Shown: positions 34,125 through 43,487, counted from the stretch's first letter. The stretch: DNA of 64,000 bases from Qipengyuania profundimaris (GCF_030717945.1 NZ_JAVAIM010000001.1:557131-621130); one strand, 5' to 3'. Notes: generated from the letters alone by a model not told the origin. Numbers and translations are program-made.

Positions 34125-37025
34125 GTGACCCCAACAGAATTCATCCAAAAATGGCGAAGCGTTGACCTGAAGGAGCGTACTGCCTCACAGTCGCACTTCA
34201 ACGATATCTGCCGGCTGCTGGATATCGAAGAACCAATCTCGGCTGATCCTAAAGGCGAATGGTTCACCTTCGAAAAAGGCGCGTCTAAGACCGGGGGTGG
34301 AGAGGGCTGGGCCGATGTCTGGCGGAAAGAATGCTTCGCGTGGGAGTACAAGGGCAAAAAGAAGGACCTCGACCGCGCATTCGCTCAGCTGCAGCAGTAT
34401 GCCATCGCGCTGGACAACCCGCCTTTATTGATTGTCAGCGATATGGACCGGTTCCGCGTCCACACCAACTGGACCAACACGGTTCAGGAGATGCACGAAT
34501 TTTCGGTCGAAGATCTGCTTGATGGCGCAACGCGCGATCTCCTGCGGAACTGCTTTCTTGATCCGGAGCGCCTGAAGCCGGCAAAGACGCGCCAGATGCT
34601 GACCGAAGAGGCAGCAGAGGAGTTTTCACAACTTGCACAAAGGTTGCGCGAACGCGGCCACGAGGCTCACGCCGTCGCGCATTTTGTGAACCGGCTGGTA
34701 TTCTGCATGTTTGCTGAAGATGTCCGGCTGCTCCCCGACCAAATGTTCACGAAAATGCTGAAGGCCAGCATCAAGGCTCCGGAGCGGTTTGAGCTGAATG
34801 CCAGCAAGCTCTTCGCAGCGATGCACAAAGGGGGAGATCTCGATTTTACGCCTATCGAATGGTTCAACGGCGGGCTGTTCGATGACGATAGCGCCTTTCC
34901 GCTCCAACGCGATGATATCGACAATTTGCTTGCTGCGGCGGAGCTCGACTGGTCGGAAATCGACCCTTCGATCCTTGGCACGCTCTTCGAGCGTGGTCTT
35001 GACCCTAGCAAGCGCAGCCAACTCGGTGCGCATTACACCGATCGCGAGAAGATCATGCAGATCGTCGAACCAGTCCTCATCCGTCCCTTGATGGATGAAT
35101 GGGCGCAGGTTCGCGTCAAGATTGGAGAGGCGATCGCGAAGGCTGAGAAGGCCATAGGAGGAGCGCGGACCAAGGCCGAAAACGAAGCGAAGAAGCTGCA
35201 GGCCCAGTGGCATGAGCGTTTGCGCAAGTTCCGCGTTCTCGACCCGGCATGCGGCTCCGGCAACTTCCTCTATTTGTCTCTGCTTGCGCTCAAGGACATC
35301 GAGCACTTAACCAATCTTGAGGCGGAGGCGCTTTCTCCGAGCCTCGCAGCGCAATTCCCCAATAGCGGGCCGGAGAATGTGCTCGGTATCGAGCTCAATA
35401 CATATGCTGCCGAACTGGCGCGGGTTTCGGTCTGGATCGGCGAAATCCAGTGGATGCGGCGCAATGGCTTCGAGGCAGCAAAGAACCCGATTTTGCGCAG
35501 TCTTGGCAATATCGAAAATCGCGATGCCGTGCTGGTAACGGACGACGAGGGCAATCCCACGCTCAATGCGGAAGGGCAGCCCCAAAGGGCCGCATGGCCA
35601 GAAGCGGATCTGGTGGTTGGGAACCCGCCCTTTCTTGGCGACAAAAAGATGATCGCCGAATTGGGCGAAGATTACACGATCGCCCTGCGTAAGGCCTGGC
35701 CGCAAGTTCCTGGTGGGGCGGATCTAGTCTGCTACTGGGTCGCGGGGGCTTGGGATCGAATTGCGGCTAACAAATTGCAGCGTGCAGGGTTGGTGGCGAC
35801 AAACTCCATACGAGGAGGTTCAAATCGAGACGTATTGAAACCTATTGTCGAACAAGGACGGATTTCTGATGCTTGGAGTGATGAAGAATGGACGGTCGAA
35901 GGAGCGGCAGTTCGGGTCTCCCTTATCTGCTTTGATCGACAGTTAGAAGAACCGGCAACACTGAATGGTGAGGTCGTCTTGAAAATTCTGTCTGATCTTT
36001 CAGCAAATTTGCATGAGTATGACTTGTCGCGGGCCAAGGCTCTCAAAGCAAATTCGAGCACAGCGTTTATCGGCGACCAGAAAAGCGGTCCTTTTGATAT
36101 TCCTTATGAGGAGGCTGCAAAATTGTTGTTGGCAAAAGGCAACCCTCACGGGAGGCCGAACGCCGAGGTCTTACGGCCTTGGATGAACGGCATGGACTTA
36201 TCAAGGAGGCCTGCCGGCAAGTGGATCATTGACTTTGGCTCAGCAATGTCACTGCCAGACGCCATGCTATATGAGATGCCGTTTTCCATCGTAGAAGAAA
36301 ACGTCAAACCAATGCGTGCGAATGTACGGCGCGATAATCACCGAGAAAATTGGTGGATACATGGGGAGGCAAGGCCTGGAATGCGTCGGGCCCTTTCAAC
36401 TTGTTCGCGATTTCTGGCCACCCCACGAGTAGCGAAACATCGGATGTTCGCTTGGCTTGATTCAAGCGTACTGCCAGACTGCCAACTTGTAGTAATCGCC
36501 CGCGACGACGACGCCACTTTCGGTATACTGCAAAGCCGCTTTCACGAATTATGGGCGCTGCGTATGGGCACTTCGCTTGAGGACAGACCTCGCTACACGC
36601 CTTCGACTACTTTCGAGACATTTCCCTTCCCCGAAGGACTGACGCCCGACATTCCTTCAGACGACTATGCCGACGATCCTCGCGCACAGGCAATTGCGGC
36701 AGCGGCGGCGCGGCTCGACGACCTACGCCAAAACTGGCTCAATCCACCTGATCTTGTCGAGCGCGTACCAGAAGTGATCGAAGGCTTTCCCGACCGCATT
36801 CTGCCGAAAGATGAGGCTGCGACGAAGGAACTGAAGAAGCGCACCCTAACTAACCTCTATAACATCCGACCAGCTTGGCTCGATCACGCTCACCGTGTAC
36901 TCGATGAGGCTGTTGCGGAAGCATATGGATGGGCTGACGATTTTTGCGCCGGTATACTCACCGATGAAGAAATTTTAGCGCGTCTTTTCCAGCTCAATCA
37001 GGAAAGAGGCAACAAGAGCTCTTGA
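34125..37025 (+). CDS. MmeI-like type IIG restriction-methylation enzyme
   Basis: A 966-residue fusion of endonuclease and adenine methyltransferase. The N-terminal nuclease domain has the PD-(D/E)XK set Asp64 (GWADVW), Glu74-Tyr-Lys76 (WEYKGK). The methyltransferase has motif I DPACGSGNF from residue 373 and motif IV NPPF from residue 500. A target-recognition region (about 620-850) precedes a C-terminal helical end. Both activities look intact. It would methylate one strand of an asymmetric site and cut at a distance when unmodified. GTG start. The BREX PglX methyltransferase is a more distant alternative; no BREX partners are present. Confidence 0.92.
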   Translation: MTPTEFIQKWRSVDLKERTASQSHFNDICRLLDIEEPISADPKGEWFTFEKGASKTGGGEGWADVWRKECFAWEYKGKKKDLDRAFAQLQQYAIALDNPPLLIVSDMDRFRVHTNWTNTVQEMHEFSVEDLLDGATRDLLRNCFLDPERLKPAKTRQMLTEEAAEEFSQLAQRLRERGHEAHAVAHFVNRLVFCMFAEDVRLLPDQMFTKMLKASIKAPERFELNASKLFAAMHKGGDLDFTPIEWFNGGLFDDDSAFPLQRDDIDNLLAAAELDWSEIDPSILGTLFERGLDPSKRSQLGAHYTDREKIMQIVEPVLIRPLMDEWAQVRVKIGEAIAKAEKAIGGARTKAENEAKKLQAQWHERLRKFRVLDPACGSGNFLYLSLLALKDIEHLTNLEAEALSPSLAAQFPNSGPENVLGIELNTYAAELARVSVWIGEIQWMRRNGFEAAKNPILRSLGNIENRDAVLVTDDEGNPTLNAEGQPQRAAWPEADLVVGNPPFLGDKKMIAELGEDYTIALRKAWPQVPGGADLVCYWVAGAWDRIAANKLQRAGLVATNSIRGGSNRDVLKPIVEQGRISDAWSDEEWTVEGAAVRVSLICFDRQLEEPATLNGEVVLKILSDLSANLHEYDLSRAKALKANSSTAFIGDQKSGPFDIPYEEAAKLLLAKGNPHGRPNAEVLRPWMNGMDLSRRPAGKWIIDFGSAMSLPDAMLYEMPFSIVEENVKPMRANVRRDNHRENWWIHGEARPGMRRALSTCSRFLATPRVAKHRMFAWLDSSVLPDCQLVVIARDDDATFGILQSRFHELWALRMGTSLEDRPRYTPSTTFETFPFPEGLTPDIPSDDYADDPRAQAIAAAAARLDDLRQNWLNPPDLVERVPEVIEGFPDRILPKDEAATKELKKRTLTNLYNIRPAWLDHAHRVLDEAVAEAYGWADDFCAGILTDEEILARLFQLNQERGNKSS

Positions 37026-37042
37026 TGGTCCTTGAGGGATAA

Positions 37043-38932
37043 ATGCAACCAACTTACATTCCGGTGTCGACCCTTTTCGGCGCTCAGACACGACATACAG
37101 TTCCCCTTTTCCAGCGCCCATACGTCTGGAATAAAGAGGACCAATGGGAACCTCTATGGGAAGATATCTCTGGATTGCTCGAACGCTTGGAAGCGCGGAA
37201 AAACGAGGAAAGCGTCGCCAGCCATTTCCTCGGCACAATCGTCCTAGATCAGGCCAGCAATCCCACCGGTAGCCTACCGCGACGCGAAGTGATCGATGGC
37301 CAGCAGAGGCTGACAACGCTTCAAATAGTTCTCAAAGCTGCCGAGCACGCTATGCGATCGCAAGAAGCTGTTTGTGGTGCTCACTCTGAAGACGGTGAAG
37401 GTGAGCAAGCTGAGGCTGAGGATCAGGAGTCTTTTGTGAAAGCGCTCAGTGTAGCATATCGTCAAATCGCGATGCTCACCGAAAACCCGGCGTATTCGGA
37501 GGATGTGGAACGTTATAAGGTCTGGCCCACTAACGAGGACCGGCAGCAATTTCGCGCCGTCATGGACGCGAGCTTTGACCAAGAGGGCCTAGATTCCGAT
37601 TGTCGAATGGTGGCCGCTTACGAGTATTTTCGACAGCAGTTCGAAGCATATCTCTCTGCATCTGGCGAAGCTCTGAGAGCACAGCGCTTCGCTGCTGCTC
37701 TGAAAGATTACCTTAAAGTCATCGTTCTCGACTTGGACCCCTCGGACGAGCCCCAAGCCATTTTCGAGACCCTAAATGCTCACGGGACGCCTTTGCTGCC
37801 AGCTGATCTGATGAAGAATTGGTTGCTTTGGGAAGCAGCCAGGCAGCAAGCACCTGCCGACGAGTTCTATACTAAGTATTGGAAGCCGTTCGACAGCGAC
37901 CACGATTATTGGCGTGAGAGAGTAGGTACGGGCCATGCCGCTCGAGCGAGGGTCGATACGTTTCTGCAGAACTGGCTGACTGTACAGATAGTAGAGGCCG
38001 TCCCTGCAAAACACTTGTACGACAGGTTTCTTCGGTACACGCGGCGCCAGTCCGATAGGTCGGCTGACCACGAAATTGATCTGCAAGCCTTGATGTCTGG
38101 GATACGGCATTATGCCGATCTCTATGAACGGATCGACAAGCCATCTGGCAGTGGAAGGTTCGATAAGTTTCTGCAGCGACTTAAAGTGATGGACGTTGTC
38201 GTCTATCACCCGCTTCTTCTGTTGGTCATGGATAGGGTGGGCACTGACGAAAAGATTCTGGGCAGCGCCGCGGAAATCTTGGAGACCTTCTTGGTCCGCC
38301 GGATGGTTTGCGGCTATCAGACACGCGGCTACAATACTTTGTCGCTCCGCTTGTTGGCTGCCATCAAGGACTGTGGCGATTACCGCTTGATCCCCGAAAT
38401 ATTCAGGACTGAACTGATCGAGAAGCAAGGCTCAGATAGTTGGGCATGCCCGAGCGACAAAGAATTCCGCGAGCAATGGACGACGCGCCGCTTTTATGGA
38501 GGGTTGCGCCGAGACCGCGTCTTGATGATCTTGCAAGCGATCGAAGAGGATTATCAAAGGGCAGCCACGCTAGCCGAACCCATCGTCGCGTTTGATTGGG
38601 ACAAACTCCAAGTCGAGCATATCATGCCTCGAAAGTGGGCTGAGCACTGGGAGCTGCCTTCGCATGTCTCAGCCGAAGATCGAGACTACATAGTGCATGG
38701 AATCGGCAATCTGACGCTGATAAGTGGCAAACTGAATCCGTCATTGTCCAACGCCAGTTGGCTCCCAACAGAGAATTCATCCAAGGGCAAAAGAGATGGG
38801 CTTGCTGAGCACAGCTTGCTGCATCTCAATAAGCGATTGCTGACATCGGCCGGAGACGTGTGGAACGAGGAGAAGATTAGGGAGAGGGCGGACGCTTTAT
38901 GTGACTCTGCAGCGCGGATTTGGTCTGTCTAA
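37043..38932 (+). CDS. GmrSD-like DUF262/DUF1524 protein
   Basis: A 629-residue type IV restriction-like enzyme. The N-terminal DUF262 (GmrS-like, ParB-fold nucleotide hydrolase) shows VPLFQRPYVW near residue 22 and IDGQQRLTTLQ near 80. The C-terminal DUF1524 (GmrD-like HNH nuclease) shows VEHIMPRKW near 525 and IGNLTLISGKLN. Family members cut DNA with modified bases such as glucosylated hydroxymethylcytosine of phages. It starts 17 bases after the type IIG gene and may be cotranscribed. Confidence 0.9.
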   Translation: MQPTYIPVSTLFGAQTRHTVPLFQRPYVWNKEDQWEPLWEDISGLLERLEARKNEESVASHFLGTIVLDQASNPTGSLPRREVIDGQQRLTTLQIVLKAAEHAMRSQEAVCGAHSEDGEGEQAEAEDQESFVKALSVAYRQIAMLTENPAYSEDVERYKVWPTNEDRQQFRAVMDASFDQEGLDSDCRMVAAYEYFRQQFEAYLSASGEALRAQRFAAALKDYLKVIVLDLDPSDEPQAIFETLNAHGTPLLPADLMKNWLLWEAARQQAPADEFYTKYWKPFDSDHDYWRERVGTGHAARARVDTFLQNWLTVQIVEAVPAKHLYDRFLRYTRRQSDRSADHEIDLQALMSGIRHYADLYERIDKPSGSGRFDKFLQRLKVMDVVVYHPLLLLVMDRVGTDEKILGSAAEILETFLVRRMVCGYQTRGYNTLSLRLLAAIKDCGDYRLIPEIFRTELIEKQGSDSWACPSDKEFREQWTTRRFYGGLRRDRVLMILQAIEEDYQRAATLAEPIVAFDWDKLQVEHIMPRKWAEHWELPSHVSAEDRDYIVHGIGNLTLISGKLNPSLSNASWLPTENSSKGKRDGLAEHSLLHLNKRLLTSAGDVWNEEKIRERADALCDSAARIWSV

Positions 38933-39011
38933 ATTAGGTTTGCCAGATTAAGCGCCGATACGAGGCTATGATTGGCTAACCCTATTATATGGCAAGGCGG
39001 ATAGGATGTGA

Positions 39012-39220
39012 GGGCACAATGAAATTGATCGCAGCCACTGTTCTCGCGCCAAGGACACTGCGCCTCGACGACAAGACCGACGATCAGGTAACGTCTACTA
39101 TGCGAATTGCGATGCTGTGCGAGCCGCAGAGGCGCCGATCCGATTTTTCGCGGCGAACCCGGCTATGCCAGCCACCTAGACCGAGATAACGATGGCGTTG
39201 CATGTGAAAAACGGCGTTGA
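39012..39220 (+). pseudogene. Frameshifted Excalibur-domain gene remnant
   Basis: One frame encodes HNEIDRSHC, then VYYANCDAVRAAEAP; the continuation GEPGYASHL, DRDNDGVACEKRR lies in another frame. Joined, they reproduce the gene at 31,791 (YFANCDAARAAGAAP...SYASHL, DRDGDGMACERRR) almost block for block. A 1-base shift near 39,130 and the missing 5' part make it a pseudogene. Confidence 0.75.
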
Positions 39221-39241
39221 GCAGACGTTCGGGATTAATAG

Positions 39242-39541
39242 ATGACCGAGAAACGTGTCGAGTTGTTCCGCAGGTCGGACGAAAGCGGCACGCTAGTCAT
39301 TGACGCTACGCTTAAATCAGACGGATCGCTCGAAGTGTTCTTTCACGACATTGGCGACGCTGCGGAAGCGGCTTTCGGTGACCGGGACTACGAGCATTGG
39401 GTCACGGTACCGTCTGAGCATGTTGGCGCATTGGCACTGGCCTTAGTCAAGCACTCCTGGTCGGGAAGCACACACGCAGTCAGCGAGCTGAAAGAACTAT
39501 GCCAAGCCAACGGCATCGAAGTCGAAGAACACTCGTTCTGA
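39242..39541 (+). CDS. Small acidic hypothetical protein
   Basis: A 99-residue cytoplasmic protein (TEKRVELFRRSDESGTLVIDATL, ending VEEHSF). Beta-strand-rich N-terminal half and helical C-terminal half with EHVGALALALVKHSW. No recognised domain. It begins 21 bases after the Excalibur remnant. Confidence 0.6.
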   Translation: MTEKRVELFRRSDESGTLVIDATLKSDGSLEVFFHDIGDAAEAAFGDRDYEHWVTVPSEHVGALALALVKHSWSGSTHAVSELKELCQANGIEVEEHSF

Positions 39542-39767
39542 GAGTTCAGCCTGCGCCGCGCGGCTCTCATGACAGTTTGTCACTTTTGTACTTAGTGACC
39601 GCTTTGCGCCTTAATCTCGGTCATCCGGGACGTCATCAACACGACCTGAAAGCCGCCGTTCGTCCAGTTCGGAACGTACGGCAGCTACGAGCCACAATTC
39701 CGGCCATTTCGGCTGCAGCCCGTGTGGGCCGAAAGCTGCGGTTCGTTCAAAGACGGAAATATAGCAA

Positions 39768-39962
39768 CTATGGTCCAACCGGCGACGTCTGATGCCCTAT
39801 CTCGTTGCTCAACCTAGGCCCAGGGGACCGATCGCCCTCCAGTTTCAGCTTAAACAGGACCGCGTTCGCTTCGATCACGCGACTGCAGCTTAGGCAGGCG
39901 ATGCGCAGGTTGTAGCCTCGTCTGGCGACATCGCTGACCGTGTCGAGGCGCATCCGGCCCAT
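39768..39962 (-). CDS. Small cysteine-containing hypothetical protein
   Basis: A 64-residue protein with a CxxC pair (RIACLSCSRVIEAN). Small zinc-ribbon proteins of sphingomonad mobile DNA have a second CxxC pair near the end; none is found here, so this copy may be degenerate. The ATG at 39962 lies right after the stop of the next gene upstream on the same strand. About 230 bases on its other side hold no gene. Confidence 0.45.
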   Translation of the reverse strand: MGRMRLDTVSDVARRGYNLRIACLSCSRVIEANAVLFKLKLEGDRSPGPRLSNEIGHQTSPVGP

Positions 39963-39963
39963 G

Positions 39964-40251
39964 TCAGCGCAGCCGCTTGTCGACATTGATCCGAATGCCG
40001 TGGACCATTACGCCGAAGTGCGACTGGCGGCAGGCCGGCAGGCTGAAGCTCCCTTCATGCCCCAGCACCCTCCAGATCGTCGTCACATGGCGCTTCGTCG
40101 CGCAGCCGGTCAGCAGCAGATAACCCAAGGCCAGACGATGGAGTGCAGTGCGTTCCAACGGCTCGACTTCTGCTGCGCGATAGCCATCTTGGAGGACGTC
40201 CAGAGCAAGCGTGGCGAGGCGATGGATTGCAGGGCGAGGCGCATCGGACAT
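39964..40251 (-). CDS. Hypothetical protein of mobile DNA
   Basis: A 95-residue helical protein (IHRLATLALDVLQDGYRAAEVEPLERTALHRLALGYLLL then HVTTIWRVLG; broken here). No catalytic motif. It sits tandem with the small Cys protein on the minus strand, whereas the flanking genes run plus. Coding status judged from composition only. Confidence 0.45.
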   Translation of the reverse strand: MSDAPRPAIHRLATLALDVLQDGYRAAEVEPLERTALHRLALGYLLLTGCATKRHVTTIWRVLGHEGSFSLPACRQSHFGVMVHGIRINVDKRLR

Positions 40252-40344
40252 TTCAGTCTATTGATACCCAGACCGGATTCGCCGCAAGTGTGTTGTTCAC
40301 TCTATGTTCCACAAAGGTAGTGCGACTTACGTAATCCTACTTCC

Positions 40345-40590
40345 ATGGATCAACTTTTTTTTCACTATAAGTGCGCTACAGGTATTTGCATGCAGCGCGC
40401 AGACGATCCGCGACCCACGAATGAAGAGACGGAGAGTCCGACTGGCGATCCGGCTCGGCTACGCGCCTTTTTCGAGAGCGCGATATTGGAAGCGGAAGCA
40501 TGCGGCGAACTGATGATCGCGGCTGACCTAAGTGCCATCGCGGATCGTCTCGTTAAGTCTGAAGTCGATTCGGAAGACCCAAGGACCTAG
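40345..40590 (+). CDS. Small hypothetical protein
   Basis: An 81-residue protein, or 66 residues from the ATG at 40390. The C-terminal part (RLRAFFESAILEAEACGELMIAADLSAIADRLV, broken by no motif) is helical and acidic. It lies 69 bases before the LuxR-type gene. Confidence 0.5.
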   Translation: MDQLFFHYKCATGICMQRADDPRPTNEETESPTGDPARLRAFFESAILEAEACGELMIAADLSAIADRLVKSEVDSEDPRT

Positions 40591-40659
40591 CTTTCTCTAG
40601 CGGGAACATGGTTAACGCTCACTCTTTTTACTCCTGTCACGAATCGCTATTGGAACCGT

Positions 40660-41169
40660 GTGGGCGAACAGGGAACAGAGGACAGCTTGGCCAAGCTGAG
40701 CGAAAAACGGCGTGAGGCGCTGGCCCTTGTCGCTGCGGGATACACCTCCAAAGAGGCGGCTCTTCAACTCGACATTTCCCCGCGAAGTTTCGATGATCGC
40801 ATCGAAGCGGCTTGCCGCATTCTTGGCGTCGCCACCAGAAACGAGGCAGCGCGCATCTACCGATCTGTGGAAGGAGACCCGGAACGGTTACGGGGTGAAC
40901 CGTTACGGGTCGGCGAATCCTCTGTTTCCGACGCATGGAAGGCACAGCAGCCGGTCGATCGCCACCTACATGTTTCGGATGCCCTCATCTTTGATCAGAG
41001 GGCTTCGTGGCACGGTGATCGGCGCGGATTGCGACCGGGGATCAGGCCTTCCGATCTCGGTGTAACTGGCAAATTGCTCGCCATCGTCGGTGGCGCGATC
41101 GCCTTGCTGGCGGTCGCCATCCTGCTGGTGACCTCGGCCAGCGCATTGGGGACGTTTTTCGGAGTCTGA
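40660..41169 (+). CDS. LuxR-type HTH protein with C-terminal membrane helix
   Basis: A 169-residue protein with an N-terminal LuxR/GerE helix-turn-helix (LSEKRREALALVAAGYTSKEAA, ISPRSFDDRIEAACRILGVATR) and a C-terminal membrane helix (about 145-165). The HTH-first, membrane-last layout is typical of a small regulator found in sphingomonad accessory DNA. GTG start. A possible anti-sigma-like or membrane-tethered regulator. Confidence 0.8.
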   Translation: MGEQGTEDSLAKLSEKRREALALVAAGYTSKEAALQLDISPRSFDDRIEAACRILGVATRNEAARIYRSVEGDPERLRGEPLRVGESSVSDAWKAQQPVDRHLHVSDALIFDQRASWHGDRRGLRPGIRPSDLGVTGKLLAIVGGAIALLAVAILLVTSASALGTFFGV

Positions 41170-41204
41170 ATCCTCCTCGGTCTGTCGCAACCAGGAGAAA
41201 CCGA

Positions 41205-41540
41205 ATGCCCCTTAAAAAAACTACCGCCTTTGCCCGCATTGGCCGCGAAATGTCCGCGACCGAACAGGCCGTCGCCGACGCAATCGTCGCAGCTTCGGCA
41301 CTCATGCATTCCGCCGCACTCGCCCATCGTGACGTTGGCGAAGGCTCGCCGGTCGAAGTGCAGAAGACTTTCATGCGCCTCCTCAAACTGAACGGTGGCC
41401 TGATCGAAGCCCAGGGCGAGGCGTTGCGGGTGCATGATCAGCTGATGGACATCGCCCGCGAGACAGGAGCTACCGAACAGCCGACCTGCCCGGAGAAAGA
41501 AATCATCTACACGGGCGAGGCGGACCTGCGCGTCGCCTGA
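41205..41540 (+). CDS. Conserved hypothetical protein
   Basis: A 111-residue helical cytoplasmic protein (SATEQAVADAIVAASALMHS...EGSPVEVQKTFMRLLKLNGGLIEAQGEALRVHDQLM, no catalytic motif). AGGAG at 41193-41197 sets the ATG at 41205. It lies between the LuxR-type gene and a membrane protein and is probably cotranscribed. Confidence 0.65.
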   Translation: MPLKKTTAFARIGREMSATEQAVADAIVAASALMHSAALAHRDVGEGSPVEVQKTFMRLLKLNGGLIEAQGEALRVHDQLMDIARETGATEQPTCPEKEIIYTGEADLRVA

Positions 41541-41579
41541 TCTTGTCTTCTCACAGGCGAAGCCCCACCGTGCAGGACC

Positions 41580-42017
41580 ATGACGCGCTTCGCAATACAG
41601 GTCGTCCTCATACTTTTGGTCTTCGCCGCGGCTTGGCGCTTCGGCGCCAAGCCGGAAAAGGCCGTGGCGACGATCTATGCCACGATGTTGTTTCTCGATG
41701 TCGGCAAGGTCTTGCTCGTGGGCCAATGGGACGACGGCAGCTACGGCTCGCTGATAACGTTCCGCTTCCTGCTCGACCTTGCCGCCTTCATCGGAGTCGC
41801 GAGCATTGCTTTACTGTACGACAGATGGTGGACCCTGTGGGTAGGTTCCGCGCAATTACTCGCGCTCTGCGCGCACCTGCTGAAGGCGGTGCAGGCCCCG
41901 CTCAATCCATTGGTCTACTCGACGATGGAACGTTGGCCCGTCTGGATTGCGATTGTCGTGACGGGTCTCGGGACCTACCTGCATTGGACCCGCAATCGGA
42001 GAATTGGCGACACCTGA
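41580..42017 (+). CDS. Small integral membrane protein
   Basis: A 145-residue protein with four or five hydrophobic segments (VVLILLVFAAAW, TIYATMLFLDVGKVLL, LLDLAAFIGVASIALL, LWVGSAQLLALCAHLL, WPVWIAIVVTGLGTYL). No known family. It ends just before the RadC-like frame begins. Confidence 0.65.
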   Translation: MTRFAIQVVLILLVFAAAWRFGAKPEKAVATIYATMLFLDVGKVLLVGQWDDGSYGSLITFRFLLDLAAFIGVASIALLYDRWWTLWVGSAQLLALCAHLLKAVQAPLNPLVYSTMERWPVWIAIVVTGLGTYLHWTRNRRIGDT

Positions 42018-42028
42018 CGTCGCTGCTG

Positions 42029-42595
42029 GTGCCTTTACATCCCGATCCGCAGGACCTGGCCCGGCGGCTGCTGCGGCGCTTCGGATCCCTGGCAGCACTC
42101 ACTGCGGCCAGCGACGAAGCCGTGCGCAGTTCAGCCCTCGACGGCGAAGCCTGGCCGGAAGCCTTTCTCTGCATTCGCAAGTTGATGCAGGAGGGGATGC
42201 GCGAACGGGTTCTTCGCAGCCCGCTGACCAAGGCGCGGGCCGAACTCGAAAAATACCTCATCATGGCCATCGGAGCGCTCCGGCACGAGCGAATGGTCGT
42301 TTTCTTCGGTGACACGCAGGGCAACCTAATATCCGAAGACGTTCTGGCCGAAGGGTCGGATGCGAACCTTTCGATCTCGACCCGCGCGCTCGCTGCCCGC
42401 GCCATGTGCCTCGATGCCCGCTACATCGTTCTCGCGCACAACCATCCGTCCGGTATCGCGGAGCCGAGCGCAGCCGACATCGAAACGACAGTCGCCATCG
42501 CCACCTTGTGTCGCCAGCTGGGCATCGTGCTCCTCGATCACCTCATCGTCACCCGCACCGAAACGGCCAGTTGCGCAGATCGAGGCCTGCTGTGA
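42029..42595 (+). CDS. RadC-like JAB domain protein
   Basis: A 188-residue protein with a short helix-hairpin-helix-like start (DLARRLLRRFGSLAALTAAS) and a complete JAB/DUF2466 domain: FFGDTQGNLISEDVLAEG with the conserved Glu and AHNHPSGIAEPSAADIE with the H-x-H-P-S-G-x7-S-x2-D metal signature. No ATG precedes the HhH part, so the GTG at 42029 is the best start and the N-terminus is shorter than in chromosomal RadC. Such short RadC proteins are common on plasmids and islands; function unclear. Confidence 0.85.
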   Translation: MPLHPDPQDLARRLLRRFGSLAALTAASDEAVRSSALDGEAWPEAFLCIRKLMQEGMRERVLRSPLTKARAELEKYLIMAIGALRHERMVVFFGDTQGNLISEDVLAEGSDANLSISTRALAARAMCLDARYIVLAHNHPSGIAEPSAADIETTVAIATLCRQLGIVLLDHLIVTRTETASCADRGLL

Positions 42596-43071
42596 CGCAG
42601 GACCAGGAGGATGAACTGCGCGCCATAGGAGAGCGCCTGATCGCCATGGCGGTTGGAACACCTAGAGCACCGGGCCTCGCGTCGACTGTGGAGGCAATCG
42701 CCGACGAGAACCTCATCGCCTTTGCCGAATGTGAAATTCGCCGACGTCAGGCGCGACATAGTTCGCTCCCGTCGGACATTTTCGGAGAAGGTGCATGGAA
42801 TATCCTTCTGGACCTGTTCGTCATGGGGGCGCGCGGGAAACCGGTTTCAATTAGTAGCGCGTGCATTGCCTCCGGTCTGCCACCCACGACCGCTCTGCGA
42901 TATATCGAGGCACTGGTTGCTCTCGATCTAGTGTTTCGAGAGGACGATCCCAAAGACGCGCGCCGATTGCACCTGAACTTGAGCGACAAGGGTAAACTCG
43001 ATCTCCGAGCGGCGTTGACGGCGATGATGACTGCAAGTCGGGTAACTAGAGACAATGAGGCGAGCATATGA
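42592..43071 (+). CDS. MarR-like winged-helix protein
   Basis: A 159-residue protein with a winged helix-turn-helix in its second half: WNILLDLFVMGARGKPVSI, ASGLPPTTALRYIEALVALDLV, REDDPKDARRLHLNLSDKG. GTG start overlapping the radC stop as GTGA. Probably a regulator of the neighbouring genes. Confidence 0.82.
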   Translation: MTQDQEDELRAIGERLIAMAVGTPRAPGLASTVEAIADENLIAFAECEIRRRQARHSSLPSDIFGEGAWNILLDLFVMGARGKPVSISSACIASGLPPTTALRYIEALVALDLVFREDDPKDARRLHLNLSDKGKLDLRAALTAMMTASRVTRDNEASI

Positions 43072-43487
43072 AAGGCTGCCTCTTCTTCGTCCACATTGAG
43101 ACCTCGGCAGTCTCGCCTCGGACCGCATCGCTCGCTGCTTGCGAGACCGAGGCCGACGTGGCCGCGCTCCGCGCCGAGTGGCAAAATCTGATTGGCGACG
43201 ACTGGACGGTGCGCGACAGCCGCGTCAATACGGACTTCATCATTCCCCAACCGCATCCGGCGTGGGAAAGCGGCGGCGGGGTCTTCGATTTCTTGAAGTC
43301 GTTCTGGACCGTCTGCGTGCGGCGCCTTCCGCCACTTGATAAGGAACGGCATGCGTCTCCCATCGAGCCCAATCAACCTATCGATGACAGTGCGGGAAGC
43401 GGGAGTGCGTTCGCATGGGAGAATGCCGAAGAAGCCGACGCAAAGGAAGCCTGCAAGAAACTGTCGCAGGCCGATACAGGTAGATAA
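43068..43487 (+). CDS. Hypothetical protein
   Basis: A 139-residue protein coupled by ATGA overlap to the MarR-like gene. The N-terminal half (CLFFVHIETSAVSPRTA, WQNLIGDDWTVRDSRVN) may fold; the C-terminal half is polar and Ala/Glu-rich. Unknown family. Confidence 0.6.
   Translation: MKGCLFFVHIETSAVSPRTASLAACETEADVAALRAEWQNLIGDDWTVRDSRVNTDFIIPQPHPAWESGGGVFDFLKSFWTVCVRRLPPLDKERHASPIEPNQPIDDSAGSGSAFAWENAEEADAKEACKKLSQADTGR

Noticed and set aside
34125..38932. BREX or DISARM system
   Set aside because: No BrxA/B/C, PglZ, BrxL or DrmA/B genes near; the methylase carries its own nuclease domain as in MmeI.
39940..40320. 126-codon plus-strand open frame
   Set aside because: Opposite to two more protein-like minus-strand frames; product Arg/Gln-rich without pattern.
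40660..43487. Treating the RadC gene as the DNA-repair radC of the core genome
   Set aside because: Short N-terminus and a neighbourhood of island-type regulators point to the mobile-element version.
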